Shown here: one piece after another, positions 1 through 8,457 of the stretch | Numbering within the stretch: the first letter of the stretch is position 1 | Layout of the letters: every line of letters begins with the position of its first letter | NCBI RefSeq assembly: GCF_946482535.1 | Contig: NZ_CAMLRU010000034.1 | Coordinates: 1 to 17,650 of the forward strand | Source: an uncultured Flavobacterium sp. | GTDB taxonomy: Bacteria; Bacteroidota; Bacteroidia; Flavobacteriales; Flavobacteriaceae | Length of the DNA: 17,650 nt | Direction of reading: 5' to 3' | Made by a program: the position numbers and the translations under genes | Notes under the pieces: model-generated | Told to the model about the DNA's origin: nothing | Database searches by the model: none | What the model saw: only the letters and a program-made list of their open reading frames with translations

Positions 1-1
1 T

Positions 2-67
2 TGGTTTCTGAAACTACACACCAACCACCATCTTAAAATCGTTAACGACATCTTAAACAAAGGATAA
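2..67 (+). CDS. 3' end of an unidentified gene (truncated by window edge)
   Basis: Frame 2 is open from the window edge to TAA at 65-67 and encodes 21 residues ending HHLKIVNDILNKG. The stop codon lies inside the left arm of a terminator hairpin, which supports this being a true gene end. The paired histidines in a short C-terminal helix faintly recall DinB-like or DUF1569-type proteins, but that is a guess from very few residues. Too little is visible to assign a function. Confidence 0.5.
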   Translation, partial: WFLKLHTNHHLKIVNDILNKG

Positions 68-93
68 TTTTCAATAAAGGTTATCCTTTTTTT
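59..93 (+). terminator. Rho-independent terminator of the upstream gene
   Basis: A perfect 9-bp inverted repeat, AAAGGATAA (59-67) and TTATCCTTT (81-89), encloses a 13-nt loop, and a run of seven T covers 87-93. The left arm contains the stop codon of the upstream partial gene. The T-run is on the plus strand, so it should stop plus-strand transcription before the protease gene at 125. Confidence 0.7.
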
Positions 94-124
94 ATACATT
101 TACACACAACAAAATCTGTACTTC

Positions 125-2257
125 ATGAACAAAAAGATTATCCTTTTCGTCAGCTTGTTAATGGCTTTGACTACGCAAGCCCAACTCAAAAAAATCACCC
201 TAGAAGAAGCGGTATTACAACAAGGTCGTGCCTTCAGAGCCGATGGTTTGACCGGTTTTCAATGGATTCCTAATACGAATAAATACGTATTCTACACCGA
301 TGCATGGACCAAAATGAAATCGGCTACTACACTCAACGACGCAACTTCAGAACTCGTTACTTTAGCGGAAATCAATACGGCTTTAGGTACCAAACTCAAA
401 AATTTCTTTAGTTTACAATGGATAGATGCTAATACTTTTATGGTAACCGAAAGCGGAAAATATTACAGCTACAACCTAACCACCAAAACCGGGAAGCTAA
501 GACTTCAAGCGCCTGAAAATATTGAAAACAATACCTTTGACAGCAACAAAATGAATTTGGCTTTTACTGAAGCCAACAACCTGTTTTTTATAAATGACAA
601 AGGCGAAAAAGTAACGGTAACCAACGAAGCCAACAAAGGTATCGTATCAGGACAATCCATCGCTCGAAATGAATTTGGTATCAGCGGCGGTATTTTTTGG
701 TCCCCAAAATCAAGCTATTTGGCTTTCTACCAAAAAGACGAAACCGAAGTGGCTGATTATCCTTTGTTAGACATCAACGAAACACCGGGCAAATTGATCA
801 ACATCAAATACCCGATGATTGGGCAAAAAAGTGAAAAACCACGCGTGGGAATTTATAATTTGGCCACTGCAAAAACCGTGTTCATCACGCCAAGAGGCAA
901 CCAAGACGATTATCTAACTAACTTATCTTGGACACCGGATGAAAAATATGTATTGATTGCCGAATTGAATCGCGGTCAGAATGACATGAGTTTAAATGTA
1001 TATGATGCTAATACTGGTGCTTTTATCAGAACCATTTTAAACGAGAAAAACCCACGTTGGGTTGAGCCTGAACACGAAGCCTTTTTCCCGAATGCCAAAT
1101 CCAATAACTTTGTTTGGTTTAGTGAAAAAGACGGCTTCCCCAACCTATACTACTACTCTATCGAAGGAAAATTAATCAAGCAATTGACCAACAACCAATT
1201 CGTAACGCGCGATATCATTGGTACCAATACTACCGGAACCGAAATTTATTTCAAAGCCACCGGTCCAAACCCAACCAATATGTTGGTGTATAAAGTCGAT
1301 TTAAAAGGCAAACAAACTTTAATCACCAAAGACCAAGGGGTTCACAATGTAATTCCGAGTGCCGACGGCAACTGGTTTTTTGACGAGTTTTCCAATCACG
1401 ATACGCCTTCTAAATCCTTGTTATACGACAAAGGTTTAAAAGCCAAAACACTTTTGGTGAGCAAAAACAAATACGAAGGTTACGAAATCGGATCAGCCGA
1501 AATCAAAACCATCAAAGCTGCCGACGGAACAACTGATTTATACACGCGTTTGATTAAACCGAGTAACTTTGACCCAACCAAAAAATACCCGGTTTTGGTT
1601 TACGTTTATGGCGGACCTCATGCCCAAATGATTACCAATTCCTATTTAGACGGTGCCAATTTATGGATGTATTGGATGGCCGAACAAGGGTATTTGGTGT
1701 TCACCGTTGACAACAGAGGTTCTGATAATAGAGGTTTTGCTTTTGAAAGCATCATCCACGCCAATTTAGGCAACAACGAAATGGACGACCAATTAAAAGG
1801 CGTTGACTATCTAAAATCTTTACCTTATGTAGATGGAAATCGCTTAGCCGTTCACGGATGGAGTTACGGCGGATTCATGACGACTTCATTGATGTTGCGC
1901 AAAGCAGACACTTTCAAAGTAGGCGTTGCCGGCGGACCGGTAATCGATTGGAAATGGTATGAAGTAATGTATGGTGAACGTTATATGGACACACCGACTG
2001 AAAACCCTAAAGGATTTGAAGAGAACACCGTTTATAATTATGCCAAAAACCTAAAAGGAAAATTGCTTTTGATTCACGGAACCAATGATGATGTCGTGGT
2101 AGAACAACACAACTTATCTTTGGTGAAAAAATTTGTAGAAGTCGGCAAACAAGTCGATTATTTCCCTTACCCAATGCACAAACACAATGTAACCGGAAGA
2201 GACCGCGTGCATTTGATTCAAAAGGTACTGAACTACGTAATTGAGAATAATAAATAA
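125..2257 (+). CDS. dpp4: Secreted dipeptidyl peptidase IV-type serine protease (S9 family)
   Basis: This 710-residue protein is a full-length prolyl-oligopeptidase-clan enzyme that should remove X-Pro or X-Ala dipeptides from peptide N-termini, outside the cytoplasm. Residues 1-19 form a signal peptide (MNKK, hydrophobic core, TQA before Q20). The middle region (about 40-470) is the DPP IV N-terminal beta-propeller, with a DETEV segment at 205-209 followed by DYPLLD; this is the likely substrate amino-terminus-binding stretch. The C-terminal alpha/beta-hydrolase carries the full catalytic triad: Ser580 in GWSYGGF, Asp655 in HGTNDD and His687 in MHKHN. Family assignment is firm; strict Pro specificity is inferred. 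The upstream gene ends in a terminator, so a promoter should lie in 68-124, but only a weak TACATTTA (95-102) is visible. Downstream it converges on the 2399-3658 gene across a heptameric repeat region. Confidence 0.93.
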   Translation: MNKKIILFVSLLMALTTQAQLKKITLEEAVLQQGRAFRADGLTGFQWIPNTNKYVFYTDAWTKMKSATTLNDATSELVTLAEINTALGTKLKNFFSLQWIDANTFMVTESGKYYSYNLTTKTGKLRLQAPENIENNTFDSNKMNLAFTEANNLFFINDKGEKVTVTNEANKGIVSGQSIARNEFGISGGIFWSPKSSYLAFYQKDETEVADYPLLDINETPGKLINIKYPMIGQKSEKPRVGIYNLATAKTVFITPRGNQDDYLTNLSWTPDEKYVLIAELNRGQNDMSLNVYDANTGAFIRTILNEKNPRWVEPEHEAFFPNAKSNNFVWFSEKDGFPNLYYYSIEGKLIKQLTNNQFVTRDIIGTNTTGTEIYFKATGPNPTNMLVYKVDLKGKQTLITKDQGVHNVIPSADGNWFFDEFSNHDTPSKSLLYDKGLKAKTLLVSKNKYEGYEIGSAEIKTIKAADGTTDLYTRLIKPSNFDPTKKYPVLVYVYGGPHAQMITNSYLDGANLWMYWMAEQGYLVFTVDNRGSDNRGFAFESIIHANLGNNEMDDQLKGVDYLKSLPYVDGNRLAVHGWSYGGFMTTSLMLRKADTFKVGVAGGPVIDWKWYEVMYGERYMDTPTENPKGFEENTVYNYAKNLKGKLLLIHGTNDDVVVEQHNLSLVKKFVEVGKQVDYFPYPMHKHNVTGRDRVHLIQKVLNYVIENNK

Positions 2258-2398
2258 TTAAAAATTCCAAATTTTAAATTTTCAAATTCCAATTAAAAAC
2301 CAATAACTAAAATTTCAAAATCCCAAACTCCGGAACTTCTTCTTGGAATTTGGGATTTCTTATTTGTGATTTGGAATTTATAATTTGAGATTTCACCC
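2258..2398. repeat. Convergent gap filled by inverted period-7 (heptamer) repeats
   Basis: The whole gap between two convergent stop codons is built from 7-bp units. The right part, 2343-2398, is eight contiguous heptamers with consensus TTNNNAT (seven of eight fit) ending exactly at the stop codon at 2399. The left part, 2262-2332, is about ten AA-starting heptamers such as AAATTCC, AAATTTT and AACCAAT, with a single extra base at 2283. The arms are inverted copies: AAATTCCAA occurs at 2262 and 2284, and TTGGAATTT at 2343 and 2371. The best stem is AAATCCCAAA (2318-2327) with TTTGGGATTT (2349-2358). It may also act as a two-way terminator, since no other one is visible here. Confidence 0.75.
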
Positions 2399-3658
2399 TT
2401 AGGTTTTCTGTGGTTTCTTTCTCGCCGCAGGAAACAATACATTATTCAAAATCAATCGGAATCCCGGTGAAGTTGGATGTAAATCTAAAACGGTTGGCTC
2501 GTCGCCTACTCTATGTTGGTAATCTTCAGGATCATGACCGCCGTAAAACGTAAAGAATCCTTTTCCTTTTTGTCCGTGGATGTATCGGGCTTCGTCGTTC
2601 AATTCGTTTTTACCCAAAGTCAATACATTGGATTTAATCAAATCACTGTCAAACGAAGTAGTTTGCCCCATAAAACCTTTGACCAATTGGGTATGGTTTT
2701 GACACAACATACTCGGAATCACATCCCATTTGGCCGAGAATTCCATTAAAGTAAAATAGTCTTTCTCAAACGGAATGCGACGTTTTTCGGTCATGTCAAT
2801 ATCGGAGAACTCGTAATGCTCCGGTTTTCTATCTAAAATAAAATTTTTGAAGGCAAAAGTTTTGTTATAATCTATTTGGGATTGGTAATTGGCATCGCTA
2901 TTGTCGCCGTCAAACATCGGTTCACAAATATCCACACCTTCCGCAGCCAGCGCTATGTCAAAACTATCCGTGGCCGAACACATGGCAAACATAAATCCGC
3001 CACCAATAACAAAGTCGCGTATTTTTTTGGCTACAGCCAATTTTTCCTGTGATACTTTGGAAAAACCCAATTTGGTTGCCAAAGCTTCGGCTTCTTTCTT
3101 TTGTTCAATATACCAAGGTGCATTTCTATAGGCTCCGTAAAACTTACCATATTGACCGGTAAAGTCTTCGTGGTGCAAGTGAAGCCAATCGTATAAAATC
3201 AGTTGGTCACTTAAAACTTCTTCGTCATAAACCACTTTAAACGGAATCTCGGCATAGGTTAAAACCATGGTTACCGCATCATCCCAAGGTTGTTTTCCCG
3301 GTGGTGAATAGACCGCAATTTTAGGCGCTTTCTCCAAAACCACGGTTTCCATATTTTGTGACGGACTCGAAATGTCATTCAAAATCGATTGCATTTCCCC
3401 ATCGGATAAGACTTCAAAACTCACGCCTCGGATTTGGCATTCTTTTCTAATTTCGGCAGCATCGGGTAATAAAAAAGAGCCGCCACGGTAATTCAATAAC
3501 CAACTCGCTTTGTATTGTTTGTCTAATGCCCAATAGGTAATCCCGTATGCTTTGAGGTGGTTTTTTTGGGAAACCTCATCCATAGGCAACAATAAAAAAT
3601 TGGCCTTAACCGAAAAGGAAAAGAGTATTAAAAATAGGTAAACTGACTTTTTAAACAT
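2399..3658 (-). CDS. Secreted conserved Bacteroidota protein, ThuA/amidotransferase-like (often labelled 'asparagine synthetase B')
   Basis: A 419-residue protein with a signal peptide (MFKKSVYLFLILF, cleavage near KA-NF at about 19), so it acts in the envelope or outside. From memory, close homologues are annotated 'asparagine synthetase B', but I see neither the Cys2 glutaminase domain nor the PP-loop SGGxDS motif of AsnB. Two motifs instead recall the ThuA/class I amidotransferase-like fold: VIGGGFMFAMCSATDSFD (217-234, Cys227 at a nucleophile-elbow-like position) and GKGFFTFYGGHDPEDY (365-380). A WLHLHHEDFTGQYG block lies at 158-171. The function is unknown to me. The ATG at 3658 is preferred to an in-frame TTG at 3667, because the ATG begins a standard signal peptide and lies 20 nt from a perfect promoter -7 box. 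It is a single-gene unit, separated from dnaB by a terminator. Confidence 0.82.
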   Translation of the reverse strand: MFKKSVYLFLILFSFSVKANFLLLPMDEVSQKNHLKAYGITYWALDKQYKASWLLNYRGGSFLLPDAAEIRKECQIRGVSFEVLSDGEMQSILNDISSPSQNMETVVLEKAPKIAVYSPPGKQPWDDAVTMVLTYAEIPFKVVYDEEVLSDQLILYDWLHLHHEDFTGQYGKFYGAYRNAPWYIEQKKEAEALATKLGFSKVSQEKLAVAKKIRDFVIGGGFMFAMCSATDSFDIALAAEGVDICEPMFDGDNSDANYQSQIDYNKTFAFKNFILDRKPEHYEFSDIDMTEKRRIPFEKDYFTLMEFSAKWDVIPSMLCQNHTQLVKGFMGQTTSFDSDLIKSNVLTLGKNELNDEARYIHGQKGKGFFTFYGGHDPEDYQHRVGDEPTVLDLHPTSPGFRLILNNVLFPAARKKPQKT

Positions 3659-3677
3659 GCTTGGCAATATTTAAATC

Positions 3678-3685
3678 CAAAGATA
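3678..3685 (-). promoter_or_regulatory. Bacteroidota-type promoter -7 box for the 2399-3658 gene
   Basis: On the minus strand the box reads TATCTTTG, a perfect match to TAnnTTTG. It ends 20 nt before the ATG at 3658, implying a short leader. The -33 element is poor: TTTT lies 18 nt upstream and TTTG (3710-3713) is 24 nt upstream, inside the T-run of the dnaB terminator. Confidence 0.55.
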
Positions 3686-3710
3686 ACAGATTTAGGGTGA
3701 ATTAAAACAC

Positions 3711-3739
3711 AAAAAAATCCTAAGGATTACTTAGGATTT
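3711..3739 (-). terminator. Rho-independent terminator of dnaB
   Basis: A perfect 10-bp stem is formed by AAATCCTAAG (3715-3724) and CTTAGGATTT (3730-3739) around a 5-nt loop. On the minus strand it is followed by a run of seven U (A-run 3711-3717 on the plus strand). It sits just after the dnaB stop codon. Confidence 0.88.
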
Positions 3740-3745
3740 GTATTT

Positions 3746-5290
3746 TTAAAAAGGTACATCGCTGTCGTCGTCTTGGTTGATGTTGCTTCCGAAAGCTTCA
3801 TTAGGCGATGGCAAATTCTTGGTCATAAAAGGATTGTCATCGTGGTTCATTTTCGAAGGCAAATCGTCAAATCCTCCTCCGTATTCCTCTAAATTATCAA
3901 ACTTACCAAGATTTCCGATGAATTTCAGACGGATATTTTCTAACGAACCGTTACGGTGTTTGGCGATGATAAACTCGGCCTGACCTTGGGTAGGAGATTG
4001 CTCATCGTCATCCCATTCGTCAATTTTATAATATTCCGGACGGTAAATAAACGATACGATATCGGCATCTTGTTCAATCGCACCCGATTCACGCAAATCG
4101 GACAACAAAGGTCGTTTGCTGGAACCACGAGTTTCCACAGCACGCGATAACTGGGATAACGCAATTACAGGCACTTCCAATTCTTTGGCCAATGCTTTTA
4201 AGTTACGCGAAATAGTGGAGATTTCCTGTTCACGGTTTCCGCCGCCTTTGCCATTACTGCCACCTGCGGTCATCAATTGAAGGTAATCGACTATGATTAG
4301 CTTGATCCCGTGTTGTGACGACAAACGTCTTGCTTTGGCTCTTAAATCGAAGATGGAAAGCGAAGGCGTATCATCGATATACAATGGTGCTTTTTCTAAA
4401 TCTTTTACTTTGGTGGACAATTGCTCCCATTCGTGCTTTTCGAGTTTTCCGGTTCTGAGTTTTTCCGAAGACAAACCGGTTTCCGAGGAAATCAAACGGG
4501 TAATCAACTGAACGGATGACATCTCCAAAGAAAACAAAGCCACGGGATGACCAAAGTCAATGGCCATGTTACGCGCCATCGATAATACGAAAGCGGTTTT
4601 ACCCATACCGGGACGAGCGGCGATGATAATCAAATCGGAAGGTTGCCAACCGGAGGTAACTTTATCCAATTTTTCAAAACCGGTAGCGATTCCGCTCAAG
4701 CCTTCTTTATTGGCGATTTCTTCGATTCTTTTTTTGGCTTGTATCACCAAACTTTGAGCCGTTTCCGAGCTTCGTTTGATATTGCCTTGGGTTACTTCGT
4801 ATAATTTAGATTCGGCTTTGTCTAATAAATCGAATACATCGGTAGATTCATCATAAGACTCTTCAATGATTTCTGAAGAGATTTTGATTAAACTGCGTTG
4901 GATGTATTTCTGTAAAATAATGCGGGAGTGAAACTCAATATGCGCCGAAGACGATATCTTTTGCGTTAGTTGAATCAGGTAAAAATCACCACCGGCCAAA
5001 TCCAATTTTCCGGCCTTTTTTAATTGGGCAGAAACTGTTAACAAGTCAATAGGCTGAGAATCTGTGAATAACTGAAAAATGGCTTCAAAAATGTGCTTGT
5101 GAGCGTCTTTGTAAAAAGCATCCGGTTGGAGAATGTCGATTACCTCATCTACTCCTTTTTTATCAATCATCATGGCTCCTAATACCGCTTCTTCCAAGTC
5201 CATGGCTTGTGGCGGGAGTTTTCCTTTTTCTAAGTTGATGATGGTAGTTTTATCTACTTTGATAGGGTTAATATTTCTGAGATTTTCCAT
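3746..5290 (-). CDS. dnaB: Replicative DNA helicase DnaB
   Basis: A 514-residue hexameric helicase that unwinds DNA at the replication fork. The N-terminal primase-interacting domain covers about 24-125 (PPQAMDLEEAVLGAMM start), then a linker, then the RecA-like ATPase from about 195. Visible motifs are Walker A ARPGMGKT (225-232), Walker B-type IIVDYLQLM (332-340), SQLSRAVE (379-386), SDLRESGAIEQDAD (397-410) and IIAKHRNGS (441-449). No intein interrupts it. The length exceeds the roughly 470 residues of E. coli DnaB because of an acidic low-complexity C-terminal tail (about 470-514) ending DDDSDVPF, which resembles the SSB C-terminal tip. Strong terminators on both sides suggest monocistronic transcription. 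A poor promoter-like TACTTTCG sits only 4 nt from the ATG, so the real promoter is unclear. Confidence 0.97.
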   Translation of the reverse strand: MENLRNINPIKVDKTTIINLEKGKLPPQAMDLEEAVLGAMMIDKKGVDEVIDILQPDAFYKDAHKHIFEAIFQLFTDSQPIDLLTVSAQLKKAGKLDLAGGDFYLIQLTQKISSSAHIEFHSRIILQKYIQRSLIKISSEIIEESYDESTDVFDLLDKAESKLYEVTQGNIKRSSETAQSLVIQAKKRIEEIANKEGLSGIATGFEKLDKVTSGWQPSDLIIIAARPGMGKTAFVLSMARNMAIDFGHPVALFSLEMSSVQLITRLISSETGLSSEKLRTGKLEKHEWEQLSTKVKDLEKAPLYIDDTPSLSIFDLRAKARRLSSQHGIKLIIVDYLQLMTAGGSNGKGGGNREQEISTISRNLKALAKELEVPVIALSQLSRAVETRGSSKRPLLSDLRESGAIEQDADIVSFIYRPEYYKIDEWDDDEQSPTQGQAEFIIAKHRNGSLENIRLKFIGNLGKFDNLEEYGGGFDDLPSKMNHDDNPFMTKNLPSPNEAFGSNINQDDDSDVPF

Positions 5291-5377
5291 AAAACGAAAG
5301 TAGCTATTTTTATAAAATTTATGGAATTGAGTTATTCAAAACCATTGTTTATAAGTTTGTATTTTTTGTTAACAACC

Positions 5378-5411
5378 AAAAAAAAATCCGAAACCATAGG
5401 GCTTCGGATTT
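5378..5411 (-). terminator. Rho-independent terminator of accA
   Basis: On the minus strand a stem of 12 pairs (AAATCCGAAGCC against GGTTTCGGATTT, with one G-U pair) closes a 4-nt loop and is followed by nine U (A-run 5378-5386 on the plus strand). It lies 19 bp after the accA stop codon and before dnaB. Confidence 0.9.
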
Positions 5412-5430
5412 AAGATAGATTTTGTAAGAT

Positions 5431-6384
5431 TTACTCCTTGTATTCGCCCATTTTACTGTATTTGTCCATCCTTTGCGCTACTAATTCTTCTGTTGATAAA
5501 TCTTTCAACTCATTAAAAGCTTTCATGATATATTGTTCAACCGTTTTGAAAGTAGTTTCTTTATCATAATGAGCACCACCAAGTGGTTCCGGAATTACAT
5601 CGTCAACCAATTTCATTTTTTTCATATCGGAAGAAGTCAGTTTCAACGCTTCGGCTGCTTGTTCTTTATATTCCCAGCTTTTCCATAAGATAGAAGAACA
5701 TGATTCGGGAGAAATAACCGAATACCAAGTGTTTTCCATCATTAATACCCTATCACCAACACCAATTCCTAAAGCACCACCTGAGGCACCTTCTCCAATA
5801 ATCACACAGATAATCGGCACTTTCAAACGCACCATTTCTAAAATATTTCTGGCGATGGCTTCTCCTTGTCCGCGTTCTTCAGCTTCCAATCCAGGATAAG
5901 CTCCCGGAGTGTCTATTAAAGTTACTACAGGGATGTTGAATTTTTCAGCCATTTTCATCAAGCGCAAGGCTTTACGGTAACCTTCCGGACTGGCCATACC
6001 AAAGTTACGCAACTGACGCATTTTAGTATTGATTCCTTTTTGTTGTCCGATAAGCATAAAAGACTGACCGTCAATTTTACCCAAACCGCCTACCATGGCT
6101 TTATCATCTTTGAAATTTCTGTCGCCAAACATTTCTAAGAAAGTGCCTTTGGTAAGGTTCGCAATGTGCTCTAAAGTATAAGGTCTGTTCGGATGACGAG
6201 ACAATTGTACTCGTTGCCAAGCGGTAAGATTTTTGTAGATTTTCCTTTTGGTTTCCTCTAATTTTTTTTCAATTTGTTTACAGGTATTGCTTACGTCTAC
6301 ATCAGACTCAGCACCAATCAATTGACATTTATCGAGTTGATCTTCTAGTTCCTTGATAGGAAGTTCAAAATCTAAATATTCCAT
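5431..6384 (-). CDS. accA: Acetyl-CoA carboxylase carboxyltransferase subunit alpha
   Basis: A 317-residue protein, close to the 319 of E. coli AccA. With AccD it transfers the carboxyl group from biotin-BCCP to acetyl-CoA, giving malonyl-CoA for fatty acid synthesis in the cytoplasm. An N-terminal helical region (1-60) precedes the crotonase-like carboxyltransferase domain. Family signatures visible are LIGQQKG (111-117), DTPGAYPG (158-165), [14 protein letters not shown] (197-210) and [11 protein letters not shown] (225-235). accD and the BCCP/biotin carboxylase genes are not in the window, so accA stands alone here. A perfect TATATTTG -7 box lies 30 nt upstream and a strong terminator follows. 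Assignment is secure. Confidence 0.97.
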   Translation of the reverse strand: MEYLDFELPIKELEDQLDKCQLIGAESDVDVSNTCKQIEKKLEETKRKIYKNLTAWQRVQLSRHPNRPYTLEHIANLTKGTFLEMFGDRNFKDDKAMVGGLGKIDGQSFMLIGQQKGINTKMRQLRNFGMASPEGYRKALRLMKMAEKFNIPVVTLIDTPGAYPGLEAEERGQGEAIARNILEMVRLKVPIICVIIGEGASGGALGIGVGDRVLMMENTWYSVISPESCSSILWKSWEYKEQAAEALKLTSSDMKKMKLVDDVIPEPLGGAHYDKETTFKTVEQYIMKAFNELKDLSTEELVAQRMDKYSKMGEYKE

Positions 6385-6413
6385 AGGGTTGTTTGTTTTG
6401 TTTAATCGAATAG

Positions 6414-6421
6414 CAAATATA
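6414..6421 (-). promoter_or_regulatory. Bacteroidota-type promoter -7 box for accA
   Basis: The minus strand reads TATATTTG, a perfect TAnnTTTG, 30 nt before the accA ATG. The -33 region is T-rich (TTTT at 18 nt spacing, or TTG at 23 nt) rather than a clean TTTG. The spacing to the start codon leaves a short A/C-rich leader. Confidence 0.55.
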
Positions 6422-6491
6422 AAATTTTAAATTGTGATAAAAAGCAATTCTTTCGGATTAGTTTTAAACAAAAATTAACCCTTGCTTAATG

Positions 6492-7376
6492 TCAACCTAA
6501 GTCTTTTTTTCGGCTTTTTATGATGGCGTTTAAGAGTACGGTCAATAAAATAATCACGGCTCCGATATAGAACTCAAAGCTCATTTTTTCTTTATCTTCA
6601 AAGATTAATACAGCTAAAATAATTCCGTAAATGGGTTCCAAATTAATGGTAAGCATAACGGTATACGGACTTAAATATTTCATGACTGCGGTAGAAGCAA
6701 TAAACGCATAAGCGGTACAAACCGAGCTAAGCACCAACAAATAGCCTAAATCTGTGACAGAAAGCTGGAAAAACTCCGTTGTAAAACTGCCCAAAAACAA
6801 CAATATAAAGGAAAAAAAGACCACACCTCCACTGAGTTCGTAAAAAGAAATAACGGTGGCATCATAGGATTTAACCAAACGGCTGTTGATGACGGCAAAC
6901 AAAGCCGAAAGAAATGCCGAGGTTAAAGCAGTTACCATACCCCAAAAATAATTGCCTTCCACATTGAAAATAATATACAAGCCCGCAACTACTATCAAAC
7001 CGAAGAAAACTTCATAGGCCACTACTCTTTTTCCGAATAAAATCGGTTCCAATATTGAGGCGAATAAGGCACCGGTTGACAAGCAAGCCAAAGTGATGGA
7101 AACATTGGAAATCTTTATAGCATGGAAAAAAGTAAACCAATGCAAAGCAATGATAAATCCGGAGAAAATAAACTGTAACAGTATTTTGAGCGGTACTTTT
7201 AAAAGTAATTTCTTGTAATAAATATAAATGGCAATAAAACCAACGGCAAACAACATTCGGAACCAAACCAGTGGCATGGCATCAAGTGTAATCAAGGCTC
7301 CGAGTATGGCCGTGAATCCCCAAATGAAAACAATCAAATGAAGGTGAAGATAACTTTTGAGATTATCGCTTGGCAT
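6492..7376 (-). CDS. EamA/DMT-family inner-membrane transporter
   Basis: A 294-residue, strongly hydrophobic protein with about ten membrane segments in two EamA repeats (about 8-137 and 148-287), as in drug/metabolite transporters. Typical features are the opening HLIVFIWGFTAILGALI, the end of the first repeat ACLSTGALFASILEPILFGKR, and the matching second-repeat stretch LTINLEPIYGIILAVLIFEDKE. A short basic tail (KSRKKDLG) closes it. The substrate cannot be read from the sequence. Its ATG lies inside the last codons of the upstream permease gene (14-bp overlap, different frame), so the two are probably co-transcribed and translationally coupled. No clear hairpin terminator follows before accA. 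Confidence 0.92.
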   Translation of the reverse strand: MPSDNLKSYLHLHLIVFIWGFTAILGALITLDAMPLVWFRMLFAVGFIAIYIYYKKLLLKVPLKILLQFIFSGFIIALHWFTFFHAIKISNVSITLACLSTGALFASILEPILFGKRVVAYEVFFGLIVVAGLYIIFNVEGNYFWGMVTALTSAFLSALFAVINSRLVKSYDATVISFYELSGGVVFFSFILLFLGSFTTEFFQLSVTDLGYLLVLSSVCTAYAFIASTAVMKYLSPYTVMLTINLEPIYGIILAVLIFEDKEKMSFEFYIGAVIILLTVLLNAIIKSRKKDLG

Positions 7377-8448
7377 TGCGCAACAAATAAATGGCTAAGA
7401 GTCCGAATACAATATTGGGTGTCCAAACGGCTAATAATGGCGGTGCGGTTGACTTCTCGGCGAGTACTCCGAAAACCTTATCCAAAAACACAAAGGCAAA
7501 AGCCAAGACAATTCCGATGGCCAAATTGGCTCCCATTCCGCCACGGCGTTTCATGGCCGAAACGGCTACAGCTATGATAGTTAAAATAAAGGCCGAAACC
7601 GGTATGCTGTACTTTTTATACAATACGACCAAGTAAGTATTAATATTGGAAGAACCACGGGCTTTTTCTTTATCAATAAACTTGTGCAAATCGTTTAAAG
7701 GTAAAGTTTCGGCTATGTAAACCACCGGAGTTAAATCCTCTAAATCAAAATTAAAAATGGTATCCTTTCTTTCACCGCGTTCTATGATGTCGCTCAACTC
7801 ACCTACTTTTCGCTTACTGTAATTGAAGAGTGTGTAGTTTTTAGTTTTTTCATTCCATTTGATGCGACTGGCGACTAGTTTGTATTTCAATTGATCGCCT
7901 TCAAATTTCTCCACCGAAAAATTGAATGCCATTTTGCTGTTTTCATTAAAACCGCTTACAAACAAGTATTCGTCTTTGCTGATTTGGCGAAATACATCCG
8001 AGTTGTCACGCATCTCGTTTTGTCCGTTACCAATGAGGTATTTGTACCTGAAATTTTTAAATCCGGCACTGGCACTCGGCACCAAAAACACACTCATGAT
8101 TAAAGCAAAAACAGACACTATGGTAGCGCCAACAATATAAGGTCGCATGAATCGGGTAAAAGAAATCCCCGAACTTAAGATGGCGATGATTTCGGTATTA
8201 TTGGCCAGTTTAGAAGTAAACCAAATCACCGAAAGGAATAAAAATATGGGGAATAATAAATTGGCAAAATAAATGGTGAAATCAAGATAATAACTGGCAA
8301 TTTCCTTGAAAGGCACTTTATTTTCAATCATTCTGTTGACTTTCTCCGAAACATCAATCACGATTCCGATGGGGATAAACATCAACAACATTACCGAGAA
8401 CGTGGCTAAGTATCGCTTGAGAATGTATTTGTCAATTATTTTAAGCAT
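7363..8448 (-). CDS. LptF/LptG-family permease (LPS export)
   Basis: A 361-residue YjgP/YjgQ-family protein, the inner-membrane partner of LptB that passes lipopolysaccharide towards LptC/LptA. The architecture is typical: the start MLKIIDKYILKRYLATF, three N-terminal membrane segments (about 12-32, 55-80, 98-122), a periplasmic beta-jellyroll domain (about 123-275), then three C-terminal segments (about 278-296, 305-325, 335-357) with a conserved AMKRRGGMG loop between them. Bacteroidota genomes usually carry two such genes; from the tgt neighbourhood this could be either LptF or LptG, so no symbol is given. It lies 78 bp downstream of tgt across a heptamer repeat array and overlaps the transporter gene, suggesting a tgt-permease-transporter operon. 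Confidence 0.9.
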   Translation of the reverse strand: MLKIIDKYILKRYLATFSVMLLMFIPIGIVIDVSEKVNRMIENKVPFKEIASYYLDFTIYFANLLFPIFLFLSVIWFTSKLANNTEIIAILSSGISFTRFMRPYIVGATIVSVFALIMSVFLVPSASAGFKNFRYKYLIGNGQNEMRDNSDVFRQISKDEYLFVSGFNENSKMAFNFSVEKFEGDQLKYKLVASRIKWNEKTKNYTLFNYSKRKVGELSDIIERGERKDTIFNFDLEDLTPVVYIAETLPLNDLHKFIDKEKARGSSNINTYLVVLYKKYSIPVSAFILTIIAVAVSAMKRRGGMGANLAIGIVLAFAFVFLDKVFGVLAEKSTAPPLLAVWTPNIVFGLLAIYLLRNAKR

Positions 8449-8457
8449 AGTTTTGTA

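Noticed and set aside
3665..3667. TTG start for the secreted ThuA-like protein
   Set aside because: It adds only MPS before an ATG that begins a clean signal peptide; the ATG at 3658 is the better start.
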